Positions 53,911 through 64,000 are shown, counted from the first letter of the stretch. The stretch is DNA of 64,000 nucleotides from Stutzerimonas stutzeri KOS6 (GCF_000307775.2 NZ_KK020676.1:655254-719253), one strand, 5' to 3'. Numbers and translations: made by a program. Notes: generated by a model not told the origin, from the letters alone.

Positions 53911-56490
53911 ATGATGAGCGATCCAGCCCTGTACGCCAGCCTGCCCCAGGCCCTGCGCCAACTGTTCACCCGACAAAATGGTATCGCCTGGGCAATATTG
54001 CTGTTCACCCTGCTGGTGCAGCTGGTGCTCTGGCAGAACCTGCGCGCCAACGAGGAACGCGCTGCCGAGCAGCAATTCCAGCTGCTCAGCGAAAAGGTCA
54101 CCGAAGCGATCCGCAAACGGCTGCGCGATCACGAACAGATCCTGCTCGGCGGAGCCGGCCTGTTCGATGCAGTCGAAGATGTCAGTCGCGAGCAGTGGCG
54201 CCGGTATGTCCAGCGCCTGCTGCTGCCGGACCGTTACCCTGGCATTCAGGGGGTCGGCTTCGCCCAGACCATTGCGCAGGACCAGCGCGATGCTCACGTC
54301 GCAGGCATTCGCGCCGAGGGCTTTCCGGAGTACGACATCCATCCAGCAGGCCCGCGTGACCGCTACACCTCGATCATTTTTCTCGAACCCTTTAGCGGTC
54401 GCAACCTGGCGGCTTTCGGCTACGACATGTATTCCGAAGCGACCCGCCACCGGGCCATGTCGCGCGCAGCGAGACTGGGCGAAACCAGCATTACCGGCAA
54501 GGTCACGCTGTTGCAGGAGATAGACGAAAAGGTCCAGGCGGGCATCTTGCTTTACGTTCCGGTTTACCGGCACGGCATGCCGACCGACACACCGGAGCAG
54601 CGCATGCAGGCGCTGACGGGATTCGTCTACAGCCCTTATCGGGTCGACGACCTGATGCAGGGCATCCTGCGCGCCGCCAATCTGCCGCTGACCCTGCATA
54701 TCTATGCCAGCGACAGCGAAGACCCGCAGCAGCAGATCTATGCCTCGCCAGAGGCGCCCGAGCCAGGCAGCGGCCGTTACAGCAAACTGCAACAGCTCCA
54801 CTTTTACGGCCAGACCTGGTCCCTGCGCATGGACAGCAGGCCGGAGTTCGACAAGCGCTTCCACGCCAACGAGGCCCTGGTGCTCGGCCTGGGAGTCGGC
54901 CTCAGCCTGCTGGTGTTTTTCCTCACATCCTCGCTAGCACTGCGCCACAGTCGAATCCAGGCCGTGGCGCAAGAAATGACCCAGCACATCCGCAAGAGCA
55001 AGCATGACCTGAAGATGAGCGAGGAACGGCTGTCGCTGGCACTCAAGGGCAGCACCGACGGCCTCTGGGACCTCGACCTGGAAGCGGGCAGCATGTATGC
55101 CTCGCCGCGGGCCTGGGAGATGCTCGGTTACCGTCCCAACGAGCTGACCTGCGACCTCAAGCTATGGGAGCGCGTGACGGTTGCCGAAGACCTGACGCGA
55201 CACAAGGCCCAACTGGCACAGATCATGCTGTCCAGCCTGGACCACTTCACCAGCGAAATGCGCCTGCAACACAAGCACGGTCATGTCGTGCCCGTTCTGC
55301 TGCGCGGCCATATCCAACGCGATCCACAAGGCATGGCGCAGCGCATCAGCGGCACGCTGATGGACCTTACCGAGCGCAAGCGCGTCGAGCAGATGAAGAA
55401 CGACTTCGTCTCCACCGTCAGCCACGAGCTGCGCACCCCCCTGACCTCGATCAGTGGCGCGCTCGGGCTGATCGTCGGCGGGGCACTGGGCGCCGCGCCG
55501 CCAGCCATACAGCAGATGCTGGAAATCGCCTACCGCAACAGCCTGCGCCTGGGGCATCTGATCAATGACCTGCTGGACATGGAGAAGATGGCCGCTGGCA
55601 AGATGACCTTCGAATTGCGCGAACACCCCCTTGGCAACCTGCTCGAGGAATCACTGGCGAGCAACCGGCCGCTATGCGACCAGCACGGCATAAGCTGCTC
55701 ACTGCATCACCCCAAAGATGTGCTGGTCTGGGTCGATGCCATGCGCTTGCAACAGGCACTCGGCAATTTTCTCTCGAACGCCGTCAAGTTCACCCCGGAG
55801 GGAGGAGAGATTCGCCTGCACACCAGCCTTCGTGGAGCCAGGGTTCGCATCAGCGTGAGCGACCAGGGGCCAGGGATACCGGAAGACTTTCGCTCCCGCG
55901 TGTTCGAGAAATTCGCCCAGGCCGACGCCTCCGACAGCCGACAGAAATCAGGTACCGGTCTTGGCCTGGCCATTACCAAGGAGCTCATCGAGCGCATGGG
56001 CGGCACCGTCGGTTTCGATTGCCTGCCTGGGCAAGGCACCACCTTCTGGTGCGAGTTGCCGATCCAGACGCCATCAGTCAGCGACATCACAGACAACCCC
56101 GAGGGCCTGCCGCGAATCCTGGTCGTCGAGGATGAACCGGACACCGGTCGTCTGCTGCATCTGATGCTGCGCGAGGGGGGGTATGCGGTGGAACGCGTGC
56201 AGAGCCTGCACCAGGCCCGCGAAAAGCTCGCCAGCGGCTGCTATGAGGCGATGACGCTCGATTTGCACCTGCCGGATGGCAGCGGGGCTCAACTGATCGA
56301 CGAATTGAACGACAGGCCGGCCATGCAGGACTTACCCATCGTCGTGATCTCCGCCGCGCATCAGTTCGACGAGGTGAAGTTTCCAGCGCGAATCGTCTGG
56401 TTGCACAAACCGATCACTAATGGGCAGTTGCTGGCGGCGGTAGAGGAAGCGCGGCTGAACACCCGTCGCCGCCACGACGGAGACCGATAG
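53911..56490 (+). CDS. CHASE-PAS hybrid sensor histidine kinase with receiver
   Basis: Membrane hybrid kinase of 859 residues. A helix near residues 24-43 (IAWAILLFTLLVQLVLW) leads to a periplasmic CHASE domain (about 50-300; includes YPGIQGVGFAQTI and RDRYTSIIFLEPFSGRNLAAFGYDMYSEATRHRAM). A second helix (LGLGVGLSLLVFFLTSSLAL) and a PAS domain (about 370-490) follow. The kinase core has the phospho-His in FVSTVSHELRTPLTSI (about 504), N box LGNFLSNAVKFTPEGG, and G boxes SDQGPGIPEDF and GTGLGLAITKELI. The receiver has phospho-Asp in AMTLDLHLPDGSG (about 783) and Lys in WLHKPI. Two adjacent ATGs begin it. The partner and ligand are unknown; the neighbouring GGDEF-EAL gene is a possible functional partner. 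Confidence 0.92.
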   Translation: MMSDPALYASLPQALRQLFTRQNGIAWAILLFTLLVQLVLWQNLRANEERAAEQQFQLLSEKVTEAIRKRLRDHEQILLGGAGLFDAVEDVSREQWRRYVQRLLLPDRYPGIQGVGFAQTIAQDQRDAHVAGIRAEGFPEYDIHPAGPRDRYTSIIFLEPFSGRNLAAFGYDMYSEATRHRAMSRAARLGETSITGKVTLLQEIDEKVQAGILLYVPVYRHGMPTDTPEQRMQALTGFVYSPYRVDDLMQGILRAANLPLTLHIYASDSEDPQQQIYASPEAPEPGSGRYSKLQQLHFYGQTWSLRMDSRPEFDKRFHANEALVLGLGVGLSLLVFFLTSSLALRHSRIQAVAQEMTQHIRKSKHDLKMSEERLSLALKGSTDGLWDLDLEAGSMYASPRAWEMLGYRPNELTCDLKLWERVTVAEDLTRHKAQLAQIMLSSLDHFTSEMRLQHKHGHVVPVLLRGHIQRDPQGMAQRISGTLMDLTERKRVEQMKNDFVSTVSHELRTPLTSISGALGLIVGGALGAAPPAIQQMLEIAYRNSLRLGHLINDLLDMEKMAAGKMTFELREHPLGNLLEESLASNRPLCDQHGISCSLHHPKDVLVWVDAMRLQQALGNFLSNAVKFTPEGGEIRLHTSLRGARVRISVSDQGPGIPEDFRSRVFEKFAQADASDSRQKSGTGLGLAITKELIERMGGTVGFDCLPGQGTTFWCELPIQTPSVSDITDNPEGLPRILVVEDEPDTGRLLHLMLREGGYAVERVQSLHQAREKLASGCYEAMTLDLHLPDGSGAQLIDELNDRPAMQDLPIVVISAAHQFDEVKFPARIVWLHKPITNGQLLAAVEEARLNTRRRHDGDR

Positions 56491-56495
56491 CGGGG

Positions 56496-56533
56496 CAAAA
56501 AAATCGCGGAAGGCGCCAGGCCATTCCGCGATT
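56496..56533 (-). terminator. Rho-independent terminator of rpoH
   Basis: AATCGCGGAA (56502-56511) and TTCCGCGATT (56524-56533) form a 10-bp stem with a 12-base loop. On the minus strand it is followed by a run of T (56503-56497). It begins 18 bases after the rpoH stop. Confidence 0.85.
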
Positions 56534-56550
56534 GGTCGATCGATCCGAGG

Positions 56551-57405
56551 TCAGGCCTGGATCGATCCCTTGAGTTTGTTCATTGCATTCTTCTCCAGCT
56601 GACGGATGCGCTCGGCCGACACGTTGTACTTGGCCGCCAGGTCATGCAGGGTGGCCTTGTCCTCGTTCAGCCAGCGCTGCTGGAGGATGTCCCGGCTACG
56701 CTCATCGAGCCCCTCGAGCGCCGCATGCAGACTGGACGTGGAACTGTCACTCCAGTCGGCATCTTCCAGCTGACGGGCCGGATCGTAGCGATGGTCTTCC
56801 AGATAGTGCGCAGGCGACTGGTAGGCGCTGTCGTCGTCGGCATCGGCAGCCGGGTCGAAGGCCATGTCATGGCCGGTCAGGCGGCTTTCCATCTCGCGCA
56901 CTTCGTGCGGCTCGACGCCCAGGCTGTCGGCCACTGCGGTGACTTCATCGTTGTTCAGCCAGGCCAGACGCTTTTTCTGGCTGCGCAGATTGAAGAACAG
57001 CTTGCGCTGCGCCTTGGTCGTGGCGACTTTGACGATGCGCCAGTTGCGCAGGATGAACTCGTGGATTTCAGCGCGAATCCAGTGCACGGCGAAGGACACC
57101 AGCCGCACGCCCATCTCGGGATTGAAACGCTTGACCGCCTTCATCAGGCCGACGTTGCCTTCCTGGATCAGATCGGCCTGGGCCAGACCGTAGCCGGAAT
57201 AGCTACGGGCGATGTGAACGACGAAACGCAGGTGCGCCAGCACCATCTGCCGAGCCGCTTCGAGATCCTGATGATAGAAGAGGCGCCCGGCCAGCTCGCG
57301 CTCCTGCTCGACGGTGAGCAGCGGGAGGCTGTTCACGGTCTGCACGTAGGCCTCGAGATTGGCTCCCGGGACTAGCGCTTGAACAGGTTGCAGAGTAGTT
57401 GTCAT
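56551..57405 (-). CDS. rpoH: RNA polymerase heat-shock sigma factor RpoH (sigma-32)
   Basis: Sigma factor for chaperone and protease genes in the heat-shock response. The 284-residue product has region 1.2/2.1 ([48 protein letters not shown]), region 2.2-2.4 ([64 protein letters not shown], including the RpoH-box), and region 4 ([45 protein letters not shown]). GGAGG lies 7-8 bases before the ATG at 57405. A sigma-70-like promoter and a terminator bracket it. It follows the ftsYEX operon in the same direction, as is standard in gammaproteobacteria. Confidence 0.97.
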   Translation of the reverse strand: MTTTLQPVQALVPGANLEAYVQTVNSLPLLTVEQERELAGRLFYHQDLEAARQMVLAHLRFVVHIARSYSGYGLAQADLIQEGNVGLMKAVKRFNPEMGVRLVSFAVHWIRAEIHEFILRNWRIVKVATTKAQRKLFFNLRSQKKRLAWLNNDEVTAVADSLGVEPHEVREMESRLTGHDMAFDPAADADDDSAYQSPAHYLEDHRYDPARQLEDADWSDSSTSSLHAALEGLDERSRDILQQRWLNEDKATLHDLAAKYNVSAERIRQLEKNAMNKLKGSIQA

Positions 57406-57433
57406 GCAGTACCTCCAATGACGAAGCTGCAGC

Positions 57434-57461
57434 AGTTTAGCATTGCCGCATCAGACTGCAA
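57434..57461 (-). promoter_or_regulatory. Promoter candidate of rpoH
   Basis: TTGCAG (57461-57456) and TAAACT (57439-57434) on the minus strand are 16 bases apart, and the start would lie about 22 bases before the rpoH ATG. It would let rpoH be transcribed apart from ftsX. Confidence 0.45.
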
Positions 57462-57514
57462 GCCTGCGAAAAAGTTCCCAGGCACACAGATAAGCCATTG
57501 TTTATAAAGATAAT

Positions 57515-58534
57515 TTATCTTGGCGCAAGCTCACTCAGATGCCTTGCAACAGCCAGCCAGGCACCGATATAGCCGAGCAGAACCGCACCGATCAGCAGTG
57601 ATATGGCGTCACCGGCCGGAACGCCTCCCAGGCCGAAATCACTGCCATACAGACCGGCCAGGTCCACTACCGCCTCGTTCAGCCAGCCCAGACCGTAGGC
57701 CAGCAACAGCCAGGCGATCAGCCCCGCACCGAGCCCGTAGATGGCACCCATGTAGAGGAACGGGCGGCGCACGTAGCCGTCGGTTCCGCCCACCAGCTTG
57801 ACCACTTCAATCTCGGTGCGGCGGTTTTCGATGTGCAGGCGAATGGTATTGCCGATCACCAGCAGCAACGTCGCCACCAGCAGCAGGGTCAGCCCGAAGA
57901 CGAAACGGTCGCCCAGCTTGAGGATGGCAGTCAGCCGCTCGACCCAGAGCAGGTCGAGCTGCGCCAGCTGCACGCCTGGCAGCTCGGCCAGTTGCTGGCG
58001 CAATGCTTCGAGCTTGTCCTTGTCGACCTCGTTGGGGGTCACCAGGATCACGCCCGGCAGCGGATTTTCCGGCAACTCCTTGAGCGCCTCGCCAAGCCCG
58101 GACAATTGCTGGAACTCTTCCAGCGCCTGCTCGCGACTGACCCAGTCCGCCGCGGCCACATCGGGCATGCCGGCGACCTCGTCGCGCAAACGCTCGCCAG
58201 CAGCGGCCTCAACATCCAGCTGCATGAACAGCGAAATCTGCGCGGCGCGCTGCCAGGAGCCGCCGAGCCGCTCGACGTTGTCCAGCAGTAGCGCCAGGCC
58301 CATCGGCAGGCTCAGTGCCACAGCCATCACCAGGCAGGTGAAGAAGCTGCCGATCGGCTGCTTGAGCAGACGCCCGACACTGTCCACCAGACTGGCGCGA
58401 TGGCTTTCCAGCCAGGCGTGGAACAGCGTCTTGAAATCCGGCTCGTCGCCGCGTGGCGACTCCGGCTTCTTCACCGGGCCCCCAACACGCTCGGCGGTAC
58501 TCGGATTGGTCTTGGGATTGCGTTCGCTACTCAT
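57515..58534 (-). CDS. ftsX: Cell division protein FtsX
   Basis: Membrane subunit of the FtsEX complex, which uses ATP hydrolysis by FtsE to activate septal peptidoglycan hydrolases through EnvC-type partners. The 339-residue product has a cytosolic N-terminal tail of about 55 residues, a first helix (PIGSFFTCLVMAVALSLPMGLALLL), a periplasmic domain of about 110 residues, and three C-terminal helices (VFGLTLLLVATLLLVIGNTIRLHIENRRTEIEVVKLVGGT, PFLYMGAIYGLGAGLIAWLLLAY, ISLLIGAVLLGYIGAWLAV). Its start overlaps the ftsE stop (ATGA). Confidence 0.95.
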   Translation of the reverse strand: MSSERNPKTNPSTAERVGGPVKKPESPRGDEPDFKTLFHAWLESHRASLVDSVGRLLKQPIGSFFTCLVMAVALSLPMGLALLLDNVERLGGSWQRAAQISLFMQLDVEAAAGERLRDEVAGMPDVAAADWVSREQALEEFQQLSGLGEALKELPENPLPGVILVTPNEVDKDKLEALRQQLAELPGVQLAQLDLLWVERLTAILKLGDRFVFGLTLLLVATLLLVIGNTIRLHIENRRTEIEVVKLVGGTDGYVRRPFLYMGAIYGLGAGLIAWLLLAYGLGWLNEAVVDLAGLYGSDFGLGGVPAGDAISLLIGAVLLGYIGAWLAVARHLSELAPR

Positions 58535-59198
58535 CGGCTGGCCTCCCCGTCGCCGATCAGGCGACCACGTTGCAGGGTCAGCATGCGGTGACGCATCCGC
58601 GCGATCAGCGCCAGATCGTGGCTGGCGATCAGCACGGTGGTGCCCAGGCGATTGATGTCTTCGAACACGCCCATGATTTCCGCCGCCAGTCGCGGGTCGA
58701 GGTTGCCGGTAGGTTCATCGGCCAGCAGCAGGGCCGGCCGATGTACCACGGCGCGGGCGATGCCGACGCGCTGCTGCTGGCCGGTGGACAGGTCCGCCGG
58801 GTACTGCAGCGCCTTGTCCTTGAGGCTGACGCGCTCAAGCGCGGTCATCACCCGCTGACCGATCTCGCGCTTGTTGAGGCCGAGAATCTGCAGTGGCAGG
58901 GCAACGTTGTCGAACACGGTACGATCGAACAGCAGCTGGTGGTTCTGGAACACCACGCCGATCTGCCGGCGCAGGAAGGGAATCTGCGCATTGGTGATGC
59001 GCGACAGGTCCTGTCCGGCCAGCAGCAGCTTGCCGCTGGTGGGGCGCTCCATCGCCAGCAGCAGGCGCAGCAGCGTGCTCTTGCCGGCGCCGGAATGGCC
59101 GGTGACGAAAAGGAATTCCCCGCGGCGCACCTGGAAGGAAAGCTCATGCAACCCGATGTGGCCGTTGGGGTAGCGCTTGCCGACCTGTTCGAAACGAA

Positions 59199-59202
<4 letters not shown>
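58531..59202 (-). CDS. ftsE: Cell division ATP-binding protein FtsE
   Basis: ABC ATPase that powers FtsX at the division septum. The 223-residue product has Walker A VTGHSGAGKSTLLRLL, Q loop VVFQNHQLLFDRTVFDNV, signature LSTGQQQRVGIARAVV, Walker B LLLADEPTGNLD and the H loop LIASHD. The signature begins LSTGQQ where many relatives have LSGGEQQR. Both its start and stop overlap neighbours by 4 bases (ftsY, ftsX). Confidence 0.97.
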
Positions 59203-60455
<1,253 letters not shown>

Positions 60456-60679
60456 GGAGAAGGTATTCTCAAGGATGCGAAAAGCCGTCAGCCACGCTGC
60501 CGGCCAAATGGGCTCTATCCTAGCACCTCGCAAAGCGGGTGCGCTAAGCACGCTTCTGCGGCGGCGGCACCATGCGGATATCCCGGCTTTGCCTGACCCG
60601 CGCACGCCATTACCATGGCTGCCGTGTTGCCGCCCTGCCAGTCTGCCGTGGCGGACACCAACCTGGACGAGTCCCGACT

Positions 60680-62032
60680 ATGCCCCTGACGTTACGCCGC
60701 GCCGCCGCCCTGCTGCTCGGAGCCCTCTATCTGCCCCTGCTGGCAGCAGCAGACAATCAGCCGACCCACGAGTTCTTCCTCGACAACGGCCTGAAAGTGA
60801 TCGTTCGCGAGGATCATCGTGCGCCGGTGGTGGTATCCCAGCTCTGGTACAAGGTTGGTTCCAGCTATGAGACCGCTGGCCAGACCGGCCTTTCCCATGC
60901 GCTCGAGCACATGATGTTCAAGGGCAGCCGCAAGCTCAACGCCGGCGAGGCCTCGCGCATCCTGCGCGAGCTGGGCGCCGAGGAAAATGCCTTCACCAGC
61001 GACGACTACACCGCCTACTACCAGGTCCTGGCGCGCGACCGCCTGGCCGTTGCGTTCGAACTCGAAGCCGATCGCCTGGCCAGCCTCAAGCTGCCGCCGG
61101 ACGAGTTCGCCCGCGAAATCGAGGTGATCAAGGAAGAGCGCCGCCTGCGCACCGATGACAAGCCCAGCGCGCTGGCCTATGAGCGCTTCAAGACCCTCAC
61201 CTACCCCGCCAGCGGCTACCGCAACCCGACCATCGGCTGGATGGAGGACCTCGACCGGATGCGGGCCGACGAGCTGCGCGCCTGGTACGAGCAGTGGTAC
61301 GCGCCGAACAACGCGACCCTGGTGGTGGTCGGCGACGTGACCGCCGATGAGGTCCGCGGACTGGCCGAGCGCTTCTTCGGCGACATCGAAAAACGCAGCG
61401 TGCCGAACGCCAAGCGCCCGCTGGAGCTGGCCGAGCCGGGCGAACGCCGGCTCACACTGCACGTCAAGACCCAGTTGCCGACACTGCTCATGGCGTTCAA
61501 CGCGCCGAGCCTGGCGACCGAGGAAGACGCTCGCCAGGTCCACGCGCTGCGGTTGATCTCCGCCCTGCTCGATGGCGGTTACAGCGCGCGCCTGCCGGAG
61601 CGCCTGGAGCGCGGCGAAGAGCTGGTGACCAGTGCCTCGGCCTGGTACGACGCCTATGCCCGCGGCGACAGCCTGTTCGTGCTGAGCGCCGCGCCGAACA
61701 TGCAGAAGGGCCGCACCCTGGAAGAAGTCGAAGCCGGCCTGTGGCAGGAGCTGGATGCGCTCAAGCAGAACCCGCCTTCGGCAGACGAACTCGAGCGCGT
61801 GCGTGCGCAGGTCATCGCCGGTCTGGTCTACGAACGCGACTCCATCACCCAGCAGGCCACCACCATCGGCAAGCTGGAAACCGTCGGCCTTTCCTGGCGG
61901 CTGATGGACGAGGAGCTGAGCGCCCTGGAAGCCGTGACTCCCGAGGATATCCGCCAGGCCGCCCGCACCTACTTCACCCGCTCCCGCCTGAGCGTCGCCC
62001 ATGTTCTGCCTGAGGAAGCCCGTGATGAGTGA
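60680..62032 (+). CDS. M16 family zinc metallopeptidase (catalytic partner)
   Basis: Zinc peptidase of the M16 (pitrilysin) family, 450 residues, predicted periplasmic with a signal peptide (MPLTLRRAAALLLGALYLPLLAAA). The inverted zinc motif HxxEH appears as HALEH (about 73-77) in GLSHALEHMMFKGSRKLNAGEASRIL, with the third zinc ligand Glu in EIEVIKEERRL about 75 residues later. The ATG at 60680 gives a clean signal peptide; upstream in-frame residues look non-conserved. It overlaps the next M16 gene by 8 bases, and such pairs work as heterodimers in which one subunit carries the zinc. Natural substrate unknown. Confidence 0.9.
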   Translation: MPLTLRRAAALLLGALYLPLLAAADNQPTHEFFLDNGLKVIVREDHRAPVVVSQLWYKVGSSYETAGQTGLSHALEHMMFKGSRKLNAGEASRILRELGAEENAFTSDDYTAYYQVLARDRLAVAFELEADRLASLKLPPDEFAREIEVIKEERRLRTDDKPSALAYERFKTLTYPASGYRNPTIGWMEDLDRMRADELRAWYEQWYAPNNATLVVVGDVTADEVRGLAERFFGDIEKRSVPNAKRPLELAEPGERRLTLHVKTQLPTLLMAFNAPSLATEEDARQVHALRLISALLDGGYSARLPERLERGEELVTSASAWYDAYARGDSLFVLSAAPNMQKGRTLEEVEAGLWQELDALKQNPPSADELERVRAQVIAGLVYERDSITQQATTIGKLETVGLSWRLMDEELSALEAVTPEDIRQAARTYFTRSRLSVAHVLPEEARDE

Positions 62033-63557
62033 TTTCAAAGCCCTGCGCCGCGGCCTGCTCGGCCTGCTGCTGGCGACCGGTATCGGCCTGGCGGGCTGCG
62101 ACGAAGGCTCTACCGCACTGCCACAGCCGGGCCAACCGGTCGAACAGGATGTCGCCCGCGAGGCGACCCAGCCTGCCGTGCCGAACGCTGCCGAGCAGAA
62201 GCCGCAGCTAGAGTCGCTCGCCGAGCTCGGCGACCAGCCGCTGGCCCGGCGCAAGCTGGACATCCAGAGCTGGCAGACCGCCGAAGGCGCCAGGGTCCTG
62301 TTCGTCGAAGCCCGCGAGCTGCCGATGTTCGACCTGCGCCTGACCTTCGCCGCCGGCAGCAGCCAGGACGGCGGCGTACCCGGCCTGGCGCTGCTGACCA
62401 ACGCCATGCTCAACGAGGGGGTCGAGGGCAAGGATGTCGGCACCATCGCCCGCGGCTTCGAGAGTCTCGGCGCCGATTTCGGCAACGGCTCCTACCGCGA
62501 CATGGCGGTGGTCAGCCTGCGCAGCCTCAGTGCGCCCGACAAGCGTGAGCCCGCCCTGGCGCTGTTCAACGAAGTCATCGGCCAGCCGAGCTTTCCCGAA
62601 GACTCGCTGCAACGCATCAAGAACCAGCTGCTGGCCGGCTTCGAGTTCCAGAAGCAGAACCCCGGCAAGCTGGCCAGCCTCGAGCTGTTCGCCCAGCTCT
62701 ACGGCGATCACCCCTACGCCCACCCGAGCGAAGGCACGCCCGAGTCGGTTCCGACGATCGACGTCCAGCAGCTGCGCGACTTCCATACCCGTGCCTATGC
62801 GGCAGGCAATGCGGTGATCGCTCTGGTCGGCGACCTCTCCCGCGAGGAAGCCGAGGCGCTGGCCGCGCAGGTTTCCGCCGCCCTGCCGGAAGGCCCGGCG
62901 CTGCCGGCGACGCCGATCCCCGAGGCGCCGACGGCCGGCAAGCACCATATCGACTTCCCCTCCAACCAGAGCCACCTGATGCTGGCCCAGCTCGGCATCC
63001 CACGCGGCCATCCGGACTACGCAGCACTCTATCTGGGCAACCAGATCCTCGGTGGCGGTGGCTTCGGCACACGACTGATGGAGGAAGTGCGCGAGAAGCG
63101 CGGCCTGACCTACGGCATCTACTCGGGCTTCAGCCCGATGCGCGCCGAAGGCCCCTTCATGATCAGCATGCAGACCCGCGCCGAACTCACCGATGGCGCA
63201 CTGGAGCTGGTGCAGCAACTGGTCCGCGACTATCTGGACGAAGGTCCCAGCGAGGCCGAGCTGGAACGCAGCAAGCGCGAGATCGCCGGCAGCTTCCCGC
63301 TGTCTACCGCGAGTAACGCCGATATCGTCGGTCAGCTCGGCAGCATCGGCTTCTACGGCCTGCCGCTGACCTATCTGGAAGACTTCATGAGCGAAGTGCA
63401 GGCGCTGACGGTCGAACAGGTCAGGACGGCCATGAACAAGCATCTGCACAAGGATGCCTTCGTCATCGTGACCGCCGGCCCCAGCGTCGAGCAGCAGCCG
63501 CTGCCGCCACCCACCGACAAACCTGTCGAACAGTCCAGCGCTGTTCCGGAGCATTGA
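62025..63557 (+). CDS. M16 family lipoprotein lacking the zinc motif (non-catalytic partner)
   Basis: Second M16-fold protein of 510 residues, likely structural partner of the upstream peptidase. Where the active subunit has HxxEH, this one has GVPGLALLTNAMLNEGV, so zinc binding is lost. The C-terminal M16 domain is kept (GNQILGGGGFGTRLMEEVREKRGLTYGIYSGF, with the substrate-binding R/Y region). It begins with a lipoprotein signal ending GIGLAGC (Cys25), so it is membrane-anchored, and a Gln/Pro/Ala-rich linker follows. The ATG at 62025 has GAGGA 8 bases upstream and overlaps the end of the first gene. It ends overlapping rsmD by one base. Confidence 0.9.
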   Translation: MSDFKALRRGLLGLLLATGIGLAGCDEGSTALPQPGQPVEQDVAREATQPAVPNAAEQKPQLESLAELGDQPLARRKLDIQSWQTAEGARVLFVEARELPMFDLRLTFAAGSSQDGGVPGLALLTNAMLNEGVEGKDVGTIARGFESLGADFGNGSYRDMAVVSLRSLSAPDKREPALALFNEVIGQPSFPEDSLQRIKNQLLAGFEFQKQNPGKLASLELFAQLYGDHPYAHPSEGTPESVPTIDVQQLRDFHTRAYAAGNAVIALVGDLSREEAEALAAQVSAALPEGPALPATPIPEAPTAGKHHIDFPSNQSHLMLAQLGIPRGHPDYAALYLGNQILGGGGFGTRLMEEVREKRGLTYGIYSGFSPMRAEGPFMISMQTRAELTDGALELVQQLVRDYLDEGPSEAELERSKREIAGSFPLSTASNADIVGQLGSIGFYGLPLTYLEDFMSEVQALTVEQVRTAMNKHLHKDAFVIVTAGPSVEQQPLPPPTDKPVEQSSAVPEH

Positions 63558-64000
63558 TGGCCAAGCCACCCATTCGTCCCGGTGCCCACGGCGGCCAGGG
63601 CCAGTTGCGCATCATCGGCGGCGACTGGCGGTCACGCCGCTTCAGCTTCCCCGATGCCGAAGGCCTGCGCCCTACGCCGGACCGGGTTCGCGAAACCCTG
63701 TTCAACTGGCTGGCGCCCTATCTTTCCGGTGCCCGCGTGCTCGATCCGTTCACCGGCAGCGGCGCGATCTATCTGGAGGCGCTGTCACGGGGCGCCAGCA
63801 TGGCCCTGGCGCTGGACGTGAATGCCAACGCCATCGCCAGCCTGCGCAAGCATCTGGACACGCTCAACTGCGGCCACGGCCAATTGCTGCAAAGCGATGC
63901 GCTGCGTTACCTGGAAACCCAGTCGCCGACGGCCTTCGACCTGGTCTTTCTCGATCCGCCATTCAACAAGAACCTGCTGCAACCGGCGTGCGAGCTGCTG
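63557..64000 (+). CDS. rsmD: 16S rRNA (guanine966-N2)-methyltransferase, N-terminal part
   Basis: Methylates N2 of G966 in 16S rRNA, using SAM. The first 148 residues are in the window; the window edge cuts the gene. They show the family signature QLRIIGGDWRSRRFSFPDAEGLRPTPDRVRETLFNWLAPYLSGARVLDPFTGSGAIYLEALSRGAS, and the catalytic motif DLVFLDPPFNKNLL. The ATG at 63557 overlaps the stop of the M16 gene (TGATG). Confidence 0.92.
   Translation, partial: MAKPPIRPGAHGGQGQLRIIGGDWRSRRFSFPDAEGLRPTPDRVRETLFNWLAPYLSGARVLDPFTGSGAIYLEALSRGASMALALDVNANAIASLRKHLDTLNCGHGQLLQSDALRYLETQSPTAFDLVFLDPPFNKNLLQPACELL

Noticed and set aside
56496..56533. Hairpin after the hybrid kinase gene as its own terminator
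   Set aside because: The T-run follows the stem on the minus strand, so it serves rpoH; on the plus strand the bases after the stem (GGTCGATC) are not T-rich.
60692..62485. 597-codon minus-strand frame opposite the M16 genes
   Set aside because: No recognisable motif and composition of a shadow frame; both plus-strand genes are well supported.

Overview
The window is high-GC gammaproteobacterial chromosome. Gene content and order point to Pseudomonas sensu lato, most likely the P. stutzeri group (Stutzerimonas); the genus is well supported, the group is inference. From memory, the order follows the P. aeruginosa PAO1 stretch from about PA0432 down to PA0370 (ahcY-metF-DEAD helicase-mexAB-oprM-yceI-bioA-rsmE-pil/chp-gshB-tonB3-yqgE-ruvX-pyrRBC'-pilU-pilT-yggS-proC-yggT-metX-metW-rdgB-hemW-trmB-thiG-thiS-mtgA-rpoH-ftsXEY-M16 proteases-rsmD). 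Nearly everything is core chromosome. The interesting parts are small insertions, replacements and regulatory sites.

Layout. 1-556: frameshifted tail of a cation/proton antiporter. 557-3143: SAH riboswitch, ahcY and metF (activated methyl cycle). 3375-5195: RhlE-type RNA helicase. 5277-11094: MexAB-OprM/TtgABC-type RND efflux operon (minus strand) with a TtgR-like operator but no adjacent regulator gene. 11235-12388: cytochrome b561 and YceI. 12551-14754: bioA, rsmE. 14779-27941: the complete Pil-Chp chemosensory operon pilGHIJK-chpABC (minus), which controls type IV pilus motility. 28179-34058: gshB, tonB3-like, yqgE, ruvX, pyrR, pyrB, pyrC'. 34133-36709: a TM2 protein, then a two-gene radical SAM/DUF4130 DNA-repair-type operon behind a near-perfect LexA (SOS) box. 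36706-39129: pilU and pilT, separated by a MITE. 39196-43832: yggS, proC, yggT, dynamin-like GTPase. 44059-48380: metX, metW, DUF4426, rdgB, hemW, DUF3392. 48565-50890: trmB, thiG, thiS, DUF423. 50959-51687: mtgA. 51812-56490: a GGDEF-EAL protein and a CHASE hybrid kinase lying between mtgA and rpoH. 56551-60455: rpoH, ftsX, ftsE, ftsY. 60680-64000: a pair of M16 peptidases and the start of rsmD.

Two systems dominate. One is surface motility: the Pil-Chp signalling pathway feeds the retraction ATPases PilT and PilU, and a TonB3-like protein lies beside it. The other is one-carbon/methionine metabolism: ahcY and metF with an SAH sensor, plus metX and metW. Three palindromic MITE-like repeats sit exactly at, or directly after, stop codons (pilT, DUF3392, proC); two of them share a core sequence. 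I found no rRNA, tRNA, CRISPR array, prophage or intact insertion sequence. No gene-free stretch exceeds 300 bases; the longest (557-812, 40721-40997, 41589-41861) hold the riboswitch, a MITE-like repeat, and a hairpin plus promoter. Best candidates for follow-up are the SOS-boxed radical SAM/DUF4130 pair, the stop-codon MITEs, and an Arg replacing the essential proton-relay Lys of the RND pump.
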